Shown here: positions 29,785 through 39,242 of the stretch, one piece after another
Layout of the letters: each line of letters starts with the position of its first letter
How positions within the stretch are numbered: position 1 is the stretch's first letter
Assembly (NCBI GenBank): GCA_016721315.1
Contig: JADKIL010000010.1
Location: 1-64,000 of the forward strand
Length of the DNA: 64,000 bases
Source of the DNA: Candidatus Villigracilis vicinus
GTDB lineage: Bacteria; Chloroflexota; Anaerolineae; Anaerolineales; Villigracilaceae
Direction of reading: 5' to 3'
Position numbers and translations under genes: made by a program
The notes under the pieces: generated by a model
Databases searched by the model: none
The model's input: only the letters and a program-made list of their open reading frames with translations
Told to the model about the DNA's origin: nothing

Positions 29785-30386
29785 ATGCAAAGTCCCGGCT
29801 CGAAGCCTTTAGTGATGGGGTCTTCGCCATTGTCATTACTTTACTCATTCTCGATATTCGCTTTCCAGAAGTTGAGTACGGTCAATTTTGGCAAACGCTT
29901 GGTTCCATCCTGCCGCGCATCCTCGCATATATATTGAGCTTTATCATCATTGGGTTATATTGGGTCATTCATCACAACTCCATGCATGCCATCAAAACCA
30001 CAGACCGCGGCTTTCTTTGGCTGAACATCCTGCTGTTGTTATGCGTAAGTTTTATCCCCTTCCCTACTTCTCTCGTTGGGCGCTATCCCTTTGAAGCAGG
30101 TCCGATCATTGTGTATGGGGCGACGCTCATCACCTGCAACCTGGTTGGGTATCTTGCCGTAGTGTACGTCCACTATCATCCACATTTGGCAACCGCTGAG
30201 TTCAGTGATAAGTATTTGCGCCGCCACACGCCAAACTACATCTTCGTCAACGGCTCATATCTCGGCGCGATCTTATTGGCGAATATCTATCCGCTGGCAA
30301 GTTATCTAATCTACATAGCAGTCGTCCTGCTTCTGATCATCTTCCTCCCCAAAGTGGATGACGGCATTAATTATCAAGCCCATTAA
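29785..30386 (+). CDS. TMEM175-family potassium channel-like protein, one-base frameshift
   Basis: About 200 residues with six membrane helices and the family signature SRLEAFSDGVFAIVITL (FSDGVFAI). The start is set at ATG 29785, which follows TAGGAG. One extra A in the AAA run at 29789-29791 gives MQKSRLEAFSDG, matching the neighbour's MHKSRLEAFSDG. The uncorrected frame would need an implausible extension from 29712. Bacterial TMEM175 proteins assemble as K+-conducting tetramers. Confidence 0.88.
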
Positions 30387-30404
30387 ACGTAAAGGAAAAT
30401 ATCC

Positions 30405-30992
30405 ATGCACAAATCTCGTCTCGAAGCGTTCAGCGACGGCGTCATCGCCATCATCATCACCATCATGGTCTTGGAATTACGCGCCCCCGAAGAAGGTGCG
30501 CTCAGCGCGCTGTTGCCACTCCTGCCCAAATTCCTGAGCTACATTCTCAGTTTTGTACTCGTCGGCATCTACTGGAACAACCATCACCATCTCTTGCAGG
30601 TGACAAAAAGCGTCAACGGCTCGATCCTTTGGGCGAACATGCATCTGCTCTTTTGGCTGTCTCTAGTGCCTTTTGCGACCATTTGGATGGGCGAACACTT
30701 CGAAGCCATTCCCGTCGCGATCTATGGCGGCGTGCAATGGGCAGCCGGGCTGGCGTATTTCATCCTGACGCGCGCCCTCATCACCCATCACGGCGTGGAT
30801 TCTGTCCTTGCCAAAGCCGTTGGGCGGGATCATAAAGGGCTGCGCTCACTCTTTCTTTATACTGCCGCAATCGCCCTGGCTTTTTTCTCCCCGTGGCTTT
30901 CGGCTGGTTTATACGTTGTCGTTGCCGTCATGTGGCTGATCCCAGACCCGCGCATTGAAGAAAAGGTAGCCGAAAAGGGGCATATCAATTAA
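30405..30992 (+). CDS. TMEM175-family potassium channel-like protein
   Basis: 195 residues, six predicted helices, and the signature KSRLEAFSDGVIAIIITIM at the N-terminus. It also has the YWNNHHHLLQ motif in the helix 3 region, where the neighbour has YWVIHHNSMHA. Tandem to the previous paralogue with an 18-bp gap, so both are probably made together and might form mixed tetramers. Confidence 0.92.
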   Translation: MHKSRLEAFSDGVIAIIITIMVLELRAPEEGALSALLPLLPKFLSYILSFVLVGIYWNNHHHLLQVTKSVNGSILWANMHLLFWLSLVPFATIWMGEHFEAIPVAIYGGVQWAAGLAYFILTRALITHHGVDSVLAKAVGRDHKGLRSLFLYTAAIALAFFSPWLSAGLYVVVAVMWLIPDPRIEEKVAEKGHIN

Positions 30993-31124
30993 GAATGAAC
31001 AGGGTATGATTTGAAAAATGTCGTAACTTAACCTGCCAACTTGGACAGAAACCCTATGTGAAGTTTGGTGTAGTGATTCATAATTAAAAATCTTTTGCGG
31101 CACATTTTAGAAAACGAGGAAAAA

Positions 31125-32601
31125 ATGCAAAATAACACCCCCACACCTACCTTTAATTGCCCCACATGTGAAGCAAAGATCGAGCCCGTTGCAGGCATGG
31201 TCGCCATGAAATGTCCCTATTGCGGGAATACGATCGTCATTCCTGAATCAGTAAGGACAATTCTTCAGTACCCCAACAATGCTACTTACAACGCACCTGT
31301 CAGTTCCTATACACCCAGCGTTAACCCGAGCCAGCCGCCTGAATACATCCCAAGCCTGACGGATGTGACCAACCTTGCCAAACAAGGCAAGTTGGAAGAG
31401 GCAGCCAAGGCATATAGCAAGATCACAGGACTTAACGCCAAAGAACTCCATGTTCAGCGTCCAATCCATGGCAGGGATTCAGCCGCAAGCGCCCGCACCC
31501 ACAGCACAAGCAACCCCTGAAGTGCCGCGCGCACGTTTTGAACCGCAATACACACCGCCGCCTGTAATCAACCAGGGCGGCTACTCCTCCATCCCACAAA
31601 GGACTGTCCGCAGAGGGCGCTCATGCGTTTCAGTTGTTTTTCAGATCATCTCTGTTATTGTATTCATTGTCGCATTTATCCTGCCAAAATTGGGAAATCT
31701 CCTTCCGGAAAATTTACCGTTTGAGATACCAACCGATATCTCCTTCTTTTCAACCTTTACAGAGGACCCTGAACCCGCTTTGTAAAACAGATCACATCAT
31801 TTGGCTACAAGGGACAGGACCTGGCATGTTCGAGAATGCCGCGCCATTGGAGTGGACGGAAGCGGTAACGTTGTCGTCGCCGACTTTGGTACCGGGCGCA
31901 TTCAAATTTTCGATGCCAATGGAACGTACATCTCAGAATTCCTGCCGGATGATTTTGAGCGCACTTAATATTCAAGCAGCATTGCTGTAAGTCGTGACGG
32001 AAATATCTACATTCCAAACGGAACACTGATCCACGTCTACAATGAAAATGGAGAATTACTGAACGATATCAGTGATTCTGAACGTGATTTTGAGTATGTC
32101 GTTCTAGGCGCTGACGATGTCCTTTACGCAGTGACCGACAAAGACTTTGAACCCACCATCGTGCGCTTCGACCGCAACGGCGTGATCGATCTGGAAATTG
32201 TCAATCCTTTATCCAATATCAGCGAAGACGTCAGCACAAACGGGATCATTGGCGTGGATAATTTTGGCAATATTTATTACTGCGATGCTTTCAATCCTGT
32301 CATACTAAAATTTTCACCAAGCGGAGAATTCATCGGTCAATTCGGAGGCGACTCTCCAGCCGGGGAAGGATACACACCGGGAAAATTCGTTAATCCCCTG
32401 CAGATCGAAACCGACAATCAAAACCGTATCTATGTTGTAGATTTCTTCAACATCCAGGTATTCGATACAAATATGAACTACCTCGCTCGAATTGAGGGTG
32501 GGTATTATGGTGTTGCATTCAATGCACAAAATAACATGTACGGCACCTCAACTCTGGATAATAATGTTGTAAAGTTCGAAATCCAACCGCCCAGCCAGTA
32601 A
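31125..32601 (+). CDS. Zinc-ribbon / membrane-anchored NHL-repeat protein, frameshifted
   Basis: Order when read through: zinc ribbon (FNCPTCEAKIE ... MKCPYCGNTIVIP, residues 10-45), Pro-rich linker, a TPR-like helix (NLAKQGKLEEAAKAYSKI), a Pro/Gln-rich stretch, a membrane helix (FQIISVIVFIVAFILPKLG), then NHL-type beta-propeller repeats (VDGSGNVVVADFGTGRIQIF, VDNFGNIYYCDAFNPVILKF, DNQNRIYVVDFFNIQVFD). Frame changes occur near 31450, 31785 and 31845, and a TAA interrupts near 31967; the first stretch after 31785 is repaired by one added base. Start is ATG 31125 after GAGG. The propeller probably lies outside the membrane. Function unknown. Confidence 0.75.
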
Positions 32602-32798
32602 CTCTAGCAGTGCCTCTGGCGTTCCACAACCCAAGGAGGTGGAACAAAAACGTCACCTTACCACGCTCGCTCATGATACAATTTCTTTAAATGCACATTG
32701 TGTGCATGCCATTACAGCCGCCCAGCCTCTAATTTCGCGGGCGGAGCATTGGTGCAGTGATGTGGTCAAAGACCCATCGCGCACATCAGGAGATTACA

Positions 32799-33155
32799 AT
32801 GGAATACAAGCTCTACGTTGGCAACCTTGCCTACTCCGTCACCGACGCCGAATTGCAAACTCTGTTTGCCCAGGCGGGCGCGGTCAAGTCTGTGGCAGTC
32901 ATCATGGACAAAATGACTGGTCGCTCCAAAGGCTTCGCTTTTGTGGAAATGGCGAACGAGCAGGACATGCAGAACGCGATCAGCATGTTCAACGGCAAGG
33001 ATTTCCAGAGCCGCGCGCTCACAGTAAATGTTGCCCGTCCCCGCGAAGAACGCGGCGGATTTGGCGGCGGTGGCGGCTTCAACAATCGCGGCGGTGGCAA
33101 TGACCGCAGACGCAGCAAGCCCAAAAGCGGCGGTAACGACAGACAACGCTGGTAA
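32799..33155 (+). CDS. RRM-type RNA-binding protein
   Basis: 118 residues: one RNA recognition motif with RNP2 (LYVGNLAYSV) and RNP1 (KGFAFVEM), then a Gly/Arg-rich tail (GGFGGGGGFNNRGGG). This is the layout of the bacterial/cyanobacterial cold-inducible RNA-binding proteins. Start ATG 32799 follows AGGAG; the upstream Met at 32757 is ignored. A strong terminator follows. Confidence 0.93.
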   Translation: MEYKLYVGNLAYSVTDAELQTLFAQAGAVKSVAVIMDKMTGRSKGFAFVEMANEQDMQNAISMFNGKDFQSRALTVNVARPREERGGFGGGGGFNNRGGGNDRRRSKPKSGGNDRQRW

Positions 33156-33162
33156 ATCAAAC

Positions 33163-33192
33163 AAATCCCCTGTACATTGCAGGGGATTTTCT
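33163..33192 (+). terminator. Terminator of RRM gene
   Basis: AAATCCCCTG / CAGGGGATTT stem with a 6-nt loop followed by TTCT. Confidence 0.85.
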
Positions 33193-33261
33193 ATTTCGAT
33201 GCAAGGTAAGAGATTCTCCTTTCCACCCTATCTGTAAACACGCAAACCCCTTAAACTTAAT

Positions 33262-34351
33262 ATGGAAAAGAAAATGACCCAAACTCAAAATAACCAAACC
33301 CGACCTTTTGAACTTGGCTTTTATAACTTCGTAGATGGTGGAACCAACTCACTCACTGGTACAAAGAAAGACCCCGCCGAAGTGATGAAAAACATGCTCG
33401 AAGTCATCGAACTCGCCGACCAGGTTGGGCTGGATGTCTTCGGCATCGGTGAACATCACCGCGTAGAGTATCTCGCTTCCGCGCCGGAAGTAATCCTTGG
33501 CGCTGCCGCTGCGCGTACAAAGAACATTCGCCTCTCCACCGCCGTCACCGTGCTTAGCTCCGATGATCCCGTACGCGTCTTCCAACGCTTCGCCACCGTC
33601 GACTTGATCTCCAATGGTCGCGCTGAGATCATGGCAGGGCGGGGCTCGTTCATCGAGTCTTTCCCCCTCTTTGGATACAATCTCAATGACTACGACGGAC
33701 TCTTTGATGAAAAGCTCCGCTTGCTATCACAATTGAACGAGTCCACCAACATTACCTGGTCTGGCAAATATCGCGCGCCGCTGAACAACCTTGGTGTCTA
33801 TCCGCGCCCGGTGCAGGAAAACTTCCGATATGGGTAGCCGTTGGGGTACGCCTGAGTCGGTTGTCCGCGCCGCATCCATGGGATTACCCATGGCGCTTGC
33901 CATCATCGGCGGCATGCCCGAACGATTTGCCCCCTATCTCGACCTCTACCGCGAAGCCTCCAAAGAATACGGTTTTGAATCAGGTGAGATCCCGCTCAGC
34001 ATCAACTCTCATGGCTTCATCGCCGATAGCGCAAAGGAAGCCATTGATGAATATTACCCGCTACAAACCATCATGATGAATAAGATCGGGCGCGAACGCG
34101 GCTGGGCGCCTGCCACACAGGAACAACTTGAAAAGCAACGCCTCCTACGCGGCTCTGATTTTGTCGGCACCCCCGAAGAGATCATCGAAAAAATCCTCTT
34201 CCAATACGACCTCTTCAAACACCAACGTTTCCTGATGTACATGGGCAACAATGCCATTGAACACAAAAAAATGATGCACGCCATCGAGCTCTTCGGAACG
34301 AAAGTCGCCCCTGTGGTTCGTAAAGAGATCGCAGCCCGCCAGACCGGATAA
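33262..34351 (+). CDS. LLM-class flavin-dependent oxidoreductase, frameshifted
   Basis: Luciferase-like monooxygenase family, about 360 residues. Motifs: LGFYNFVDGG at the N-terminus, DVFGIGEHHRVEYLASAPEV, IRLSTAVTVLSSDDPVRVFQ, AEIMAGRGSFIESFPLFGY, and after the break PIWVAVGGTPESVVRAA and GSDFVGTPEEIIEKILFQY. The frame breaks between 33815 and 33850. Adding one A (GAAAAC) and one G (TTGGGG) restores QEKLPIWVAVGGTPES, so the gene is probably intact. The start could be 33262 or 33274. Substrate unknown. Confidence 0.88.
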
Positions 34352-34497
34352 AATCCCGCGCATCTTTCTCAGCCTTCCAGCGTCTCGACAGCCCGGCATT
34401 ACACCTACGCATGGTACAACAGCAATGCTGTTCAATAAACCCTCGCTTCGCTGAAAGCCGTGCCGATTAATTGCAATATTATTAGACTTCCGATGCA

Positions 34498-34526
34498 TTG
34501 ACGTCTCGTTGCCTGACAGGTATAAT
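34498..34526 (+). promoter_or_regulatory. Sigma70-type promoter of the S1-domain gene
   Basis: TTGACG (34498-34503), 17-nt spacer, TATAAT (34521-34526); ATG 34564 follows with AGGAG at 34552-34556 area. Confidence 0.8.
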
Positions 34527-34563
34527 CGTCCCTCGGCATTATTTCAAACAGCAGGAGCATATC

Positions 34564-35333
34564 ATGACTACACCCGACAGCGTGCCCGCCGTGGCACTCG
34601 AACCCAAAACGAAACTGAACGGCAAAATTTTGAAGACCACACTCGCGGGGGCGCTGGTGGATATCGGACAAAGCGTTCCGGGCGTCCTCCACATTTCACA
34701 GATCAGCGAGACAGCGGTCAATAAAGTGGAAGATGTTCTCAAGGAAGGACAGGAAGTCACCGTCTGGGTCAAGCGCGTCCGCAAAGACCGCGTTGAACTC
34801 ACCATGATCGAACCACTCGCCTATGACTGGAAAGAACTCAAGGCAGATATGGTCGTCAAAGGCAAGGTGACCCGCCTCGAAACCTACGGCGCTTTCGTAG
34901 ACTTCGGCGCAGAACGACCCGGCTTGATACATGTCAGTGAGCTTGCTCACGGCTATGTCAAGACCGCAGCTGATGTGGTAAAAGCAGGCGATGAAGTGGA
35001 AGCGAAAGTTCTGGATGTGGATCGCCGCAAGCGCCAGATCCGCTTGAGCATCAAAGCCCTTCAGGAACTTACCATCGAAGAAGAAGCAGCCGAGCCCAGA
35101 GAATTCAAAGGCAAAGGCAAGCGCAAGGGCAAGAAGCAGGACGAAGAATTCGAGATGGAAAAGGAAGTTTCCAACGAGCCTGAATACACTGCAATGCAGA
35201 TCGCATGGCAGCAGGCGTTGGACAAAGCCAACGGCAAGAAGAACGTTCGCGCCAAATCCATCAAGTCCACTTCACAGGAACAGGAAAACTGTTCAACAGC
35301 ACCCTCGAAAAACGCCTCCCAACCGGCGGCTAA
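34564..35333 (+). CDS. S1-domain RNA-binding protein, C-terminal frameshift
   Basis: About 256 residues with two S1 motifs (about residues 17-85: GKILKTTLAGALVDIG, GVLHISQIS; about 97-165: GKVTRLETYGAFVDFG, GLIHVSELAHG) and a Lys/Glu-rich tail (GKGKRKGKKQDEE). It is like ribosomal-protein-S1-related regulators that bind mRNA or ribosomes. As read, the frame runs on to 35427 through the terminator. One extra A in the GGAAAAC run at about 35285 gives QEKLFNSTLEKRLPTGG and a TAA at 35331-35333, just before the hairpin. That end is preferred. Confidence 0.85.
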
Positions 35334-35344
35334 TAGCATAAAAA

Positions 35345-35370
35345 AAAGCGCTGGCAATTGCCAGCGCTTT
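35345..35370. terminator. Bidirectional terminator between S1 gene and prfB
   Basis: Perfect palindrome AAAGCGCTGGCA / TGCCAGCGCTTT flanked by A7 and T7. Confidence 0.92.
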
Positions 35371-35389
35371 TTTTATTTAAGTCCTATCG

Positions 35390-36478
35390 TTATTTACCTT
35401 CCCCGCTCTTCAGATAATCTTCCATAAACCCGTCCAGATCGCCATCTAAAACAGCTTGAGCACTTCCGACCTGAAAATCTGTGCGATGATCCTTCACCAT
35501 TTGATAAGGGTGCAATACATACGAACGGATCTGGCTGCCCCACTCGGCTTTGGTATATTCGCCACGCAAGACCGCCCGCTCTTCTTCCTTTTCTGCGCGC
35601 CTTAATTCAACCAAACGGGCGCGCAGGATGCGCATGGCAAATTCACGGTTCTGCGTCTGCGAACGTTCATTTTGACACGTCACAACAATCCCAGTTGGGA
35701 TATGCGTCAGGCGAACAGCAGTAGCATTCTTTTGCACGTTCTGACCGCCTGCCCCTGAAGAACGGAACACATCCATCTTCACGTCGCCAGGGTTGATCTC
35801 CACATCTGCCTCATCCATGGAAACTTGCGGAAGAACTTCCACAAGCGCAAATGAAGTATGGCGACGATGAGCCGCATCGAACGGAGAGAGACGTACCAAG
35901 CGATGCACTGCTTTTTCAGAACGCATATACCCAAAGGCATAACGCCCGCCCACCGCGATCGTAACACTCTTAATGCCGGCTTCTTCACCAGGGGTTGAGT
36001 CTAATATTTCTGCCGTAAACCCGCGGCTCTCGATCCAACGCAGGTACATGCGCTGGAGCATTTCTGCCCAATCCTGAGAGTCTGTCCCACCTGCACCGGC
36101 ATGGATGGCAAGGATGGCATCATCGTGGTCAAACGGACCGGAAAGCATCGCCGCAAAGGCGCGCTTCTCAAGGTCTGCCTCCAACTTTTTGGTCTCTGCT
36201 TCCAAATCGTCTCGCAACGATTCGTCGCCCAGTGTCACCAGATCGGTCAAGTCGTGCAATTGCTGCTTGATGCTCGCCCACGCGTCCACTTCATCGCGCA
36301 GACTGGACACGGTCTTCATTACCTTTTGTGCGGCAGTGGAGTCATTCCAGAAATCGGGATGCTCAATATCTTTTCGAGTTGCGAAAGCTGGTTCTGTTTT
36401 CCTACCAGGTCAAAGACGCTCCAATAATTGTTGGACGGTCTCATTTGCGGTATTTAATCGTTGTAATAAGTCCTGCAT
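35390..36478 (-). CDS. prfB: Peptide chain release factor 2 with programmed +1 frameshift
   Basis: RF2 ends translation at UGA/UAA. The GGQ loop (GAGGQNVQK) and the SPF recognition motif (RLVRLSPFDAAHRRH) are present. Start is ATG 36478 after AGGAG. After 22 codons the frame meets CTT TGA C (TGA at 36412-36410), the classic autoregulatory +1 frameshift site. Reading on in +1 gives DLVGKQNQLSQLEK. One missing A in CTCGAAAAGA (near 36380) then throws the frame back; with A5 it continues KDIEHPDFWNDS. The corrected protein is about 362 residues, the normal RF2 size. It sits 8 bp after ftsY. Confidence 0.95.
36410..36415 (-). promoter_or_regulatory. RF2 recoding site
   Basis: CTTTGA followed by C: a slippery CUU codon before an in-frame UGA at codon 23, as in most bacterial prfB genes. 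Low RF2 favours the +1 shift. Confidence 0.93.
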
Positions 36479-36486
36479 TTCTACTC

Positions 36487-37394
36487 CTATTGATCTGCCA
36501 AAATTCCATCTACGAATGCATCGGGGTCGAAAGGCGTCAGGTCTTCAGGTTTCTCGCCAAGCCCGGCAAAAAGGATCGGCAGCCCCAATTCGCGTTGAAT
36601 GGCAAACGCCATTCCACCGCGCGCAGACGAATCCAGCTTTGTCAGGATGACACCAGTAACATTCACCGCGTCCTTGAAGGAGCGCGCCTGCTGCAACGCA
36701 TTCTGACCAGTCGTCGCGTCCAACACCAACCAAACTTGATGTGGGGCACCCGGAAATGCCTTCCCCACCACTCGATTTACTTTCTTAAGTTCTTCCATCA
36801 AATTGAAGCGGGTATGCAAGCGTCCGGCAGTATCCACCATAACTATATCGACTTCACGGGCAACTCCCGCTTGAACAGCACTGAAAGCCACGGCACCAGG
36901 GTCACTTTCTGGAGCACCTGCGATCACTTCCACGTTCAATCTGTCCCCCAAACCTGAAGCTGGTCAACCGCTGCAGCACGAAACGTATCTGCTGCACCAA
37001 GTAATAATTTTTTCCGGCATTTACATACAAAGAGGAAAGCTTTGCAATAGTGGTGGTCTTCCCGGAACCATTGACCCCAACAACGAGGATAACTGTTGGC
37101 TTAATCCCAAAATCAATGATGGGCGGCACAATAAGTCGCGAACGCAGTTCCTGCTTCAGCGCAGAAAAAAGCTCCCCGGAACGCGTCCAGCCTTCAGTTC
37201 GGGTGAGGCGTTTCAACGCATCCAAAATTGAAGATGTGGTTTCGATCCCAAGGTCTGCTTGTATTAATCGTAGCTTCCAGATCATCCCAGGTTTCGTCGG
37301 TGATTTCAGTTGCGCCGAGAATGGATGCGATTTGACCGAATGCAGCCTTGCTTGTGCGGGAAAGTCCTTCGCGCCATCGTGAGAAAATGCTCAT
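36487..37394 (-). CDS. ftsY: Signal recognition particle receptor FtsY, frameshifted
   Basis: SRP-family GTPase that docks the SRP-ribosome complex at the membrane. The N-terminal four-helix part starts [19 protein letters not shown]; the G1 loop is [17 protein letters not shown]3 [19 protein letters not shown], and the ending [16 protein letters not shown] ... [20 protein letters not shown]. There are three frame changes: near 37258, near 37015 (A6 to A7 gives [20 protein letters not shown]) and near 36950 (G5 to G6). The corrected length is about 302 residues. It lacks the long acidic N-terminal region of E. coli FtsY, as is usual outside gamma-proteobacteria. Probably leaderless (see promoter) and co-transcribed with prfB. 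Confidence 0.93.
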
Positions 37395-37402
37395 GGGCGG
37401 CG

Positions 37403-37408
37403 ATTATA
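37403..37408 (-). promoter_or_regulatory. -10 element giving a leaderless ftsY transcript
   Basis: Minus-strand TATAAT ends 8 nt before the ftsY ATG (37394) with no room for a Shine-Dalgarno site. Confidence 0.6.
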
Positions 37409-37486
37409 TCAGGGATTTTATGTTATACTCATTTGGCTAAATCGAGCCTTTGATAAAGTAATTAATGAAAGAAAAAGGAAACAAAA

Positions 37487-37834
37487 ATGGCTGGAGAACC
37501 TCTACACATCACTGACGAGTCCTTTGAAAAAGTTGTCATGCAGTCTCAACTTCCTGTAATCGTGGATTTTTGGGCACCGTGGTGCAATCCTTGCAAAATG
37601 ATCGCACCCACCTTGGACAAACTTGCAAAGGAAATGGAAGGCAAGATCATTGTCGCGAAAGTTAATACAGATGATCATGCAGAATGGATGCAAAAATTTG
37701 GTATTCAGGGAATTCCCACCTTGTTGTTCGTTTCAAATGGCAAGGTTGTACACCGCCAGGTTGGCGCTCTCCCCGAACGCATGCTTCGTGATGTTGTAAA
37801 TCAATTCATGGAAGTTGCGGGTCAACAGGCGTAG
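37487..37834 (+). CDS. trxA: Thioredoxin
   Basis: 115 residues with the thioredoxin fold: VIVDFWAPWCNPCKMIAP holds redox C33 and C36, and the cis-proline loop is GIQGIPTLLFVSNGK. The usual motif is WCGPC; here Asn replaces Gly between the cysteines, which could alter redox potential. AAGGA precedes the ATG. Divergent from ftsY. Confidence 0.94.
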   Translation: MAGEPLHITDESFEKVVMQSQLPVIVDFWAPWCNPCKMIAPTLDKLAKEMEGKIIVAKVNTDDHAEWMQKFGIQGIPTLLFVSNGKVVHRQVGALPERMLRDVVNQFMEVAGQQA

Positions 37835-37848
37835 TCTTGAAGACGGGC

Positions 37849-38538
37849 ATGAAGGGTTTGTTTTTGGTTGCCGCAACACAGGCATTACTGCTTGGCGCAT
37901 GCATGCCTGCTTTTTCACAACCTCAGGTGTATGCCACCCCTGTTTCAGAGACGGACCTGCAAAGTACGGCAGCGGTACTTGTACAACAGACACTTCAATC
38001 CCAGCCGACCTTTACTTCGGTCCCAAGCGAAACCCCTATCGTTTTTACTCCTTCGCAAACCGCTACAAAGCCGACCGCGACAGAAACTGTCAATCCCATT
38101 TTTCTAACATTGACATCAACCCTCCTTGCAGGGACGGTTACACCCGGCGGGACACCGACTACAATCACTGGAACTCCGCCAACAGAAGGTCCTACCCAAA
38201 CTTCAAGCGCTACGACGATACCACCTACCCTGGATGGTACACCTAAACCCTTGATCTCTGGAACGCAGCCAGCCAACCTTCCATCAGGTACAATTAGTTT
38301 GTTCAATAAAGCCGATGTGGAAGTTTACATTTCCTTGCGCTGTATTACAAAAGGCGGAAATGTTACAATCCTTGAATATCCGGTCAGAAAGAATATCAAT
38401 GTAGGCGCTCCTGCCGGATCCTATACCTACATTGCCTGGGTCGGTGGCAGACAGTTTGATGGCGGTTTTTCGTTAGAGCAAGATGGTTTCATCACGATTA
38501 CGTTTTCTGCAAATAAGGTAAACGTAAAGAAAAATTAG
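37849..38538 (+). CDS. Predicted lipoprotein with Thr/Pro-rich linker
   Basis: About 229 residues: signal peptide with lipobox LLLGAC, then a Thr/Pro/Ser-rich linker (about 30-140; TPSQTATKPTATETV), then a compact C-terminal beta domain of about 90 residues (SGTISLFNKADVEVYISLRC ... GSYTYIAWVGG). The next gene encodes a related protein. A TTG at 37837 is an alternative start. Function unknown; surface-exposed. Confidence 0.8.
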   Translation: MKGLFLVAATQALLLGACMPAFSQPQVYATPVSETDLQSTAAVLVQQTLQSQPTFTSVPSETPIVFTPSQTATKPTATETVNPIFLTLTSTLLAGTVTPGGTPTTITGTPPTEGPTQTSSATTIPPTLDGTPKPLISGTQPANLPSGTISLFNKADVEVYISLRCITKGGNVTILEYPVRKNINVGAPAGSYTYIAWVGGRQFDGGFSLEQDGFITITFSANKVNVKKN

Positions 38539-38574
38539 TCTAAGAAATTTCGAATATAAAATGGAGAGATTTAA

Positions 38575-39198
38575 ATGATCAAAAAGATAATCCCCACCAT
38601 GGCATTGCTTGCCGTCCTGGTCGTCGCTTGCCGCGGGCAACCGGCAGCACCAACCCTTGCCCCTGAAGAAGTTCAGGGCACAGCGATCGCTGCTGCATTC
38701 ACCATGGTTGCAGAAACCCAAGCTGCCATCCCCACCAACACCCCCCTGCCTCCCACAGAAACCCCCAGCCCCACCCCATTGCCTACTTTTACTCCCCTGC
38801 CTCTGCCCACGGAATCATTAATTCTTCCTACCGCAACCCAGGCAGCCAGCAGCTCCGGCGGCGGCGGGCAGTGCGATAGCATCATCAACCTCGGTGAAGC
38901 TGGTCCGCAATCCCAAGTTCGCTTTGAAAACATAACCGGCGGCACTGTTTCCCTGACACTATACATGTATACGCCCAACTTATTTGGTCAGTGCGGAAGT
39001 CATTCATCCAACCCGTTTCCGATCAGCAAAAATGGTGACTTAACCGTATCCCTCCCCAAGGGCGATTACTATGCCTATGCATGGATCACTTATCCAGATG
39101 GTGATACCAGCCAGTCCGAAGGATACTTTATCGTCAAAGTTGGTGACAATCACACCTTCCCAGTCAATATCAAGAAGGAAGTTATTGTCTCGAAATAA
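38575..39198 (+). CDS. Predicted lipoprotein, paralogue of preceding gene
   Basis: 207 residues: signal peptide ending LLAVLVVAC, a Pro/Thr-rich linker (PTNTPLPPTETPSPTPLP), and a C-terminal beta domain (VRFENITGGTVSLTLYMYTP ... GDYYAYAWITYPDG) similar in layout to its neighbour. GGAGAG precedes the ATG. A strong terminator follows. Function unknown. Confidence 0.82.
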   Translation: MIKKIIPTMALLAVLVVACRGQPAAPTLAPEEVQGTAIAAAFTMVAETQAAIPTNTPLPPTETPSPTPLPTFTPLPLPTESLILPTATQAASSSGGGGQCDSIINLGEAGPQSQVRFENITGGTVSLTLYMYTPNLFGQCGSHSSNPFPISKNGDLTVSLPKGDYYAYAWITYPDGDTSQSEGYFIVKVGDNHTFPVNIKKEVIVSK

Positions 39199-39211
39199 CC
39201 AATAAATAAAA

Positions 39212-39240
39212 AAAGAGCCGCGACATAATCGCGGCTCTTT
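39212..39240. terminator. Bidirectional terminator between lipoprotein gene and murA
   Basis: AAAGAGCCGCGA / TCGCGGCTCTTT stem flanked by A- and T-runs. Confidence 0.92.
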
Positions 39241-39242
39241 TT

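Noticed and set aside
32639..33103. 154-codon plus-strand frame overlapping the RRM gene
   Set aside because: It is out of frame with the RRM protein, which has RNP1/RNP2 motifs and a clear AGGAG.
36410..36412. Nonsense mutation in prfB
   Set aside because: CTT TGA C is the known programmed frameshift site of RF2.
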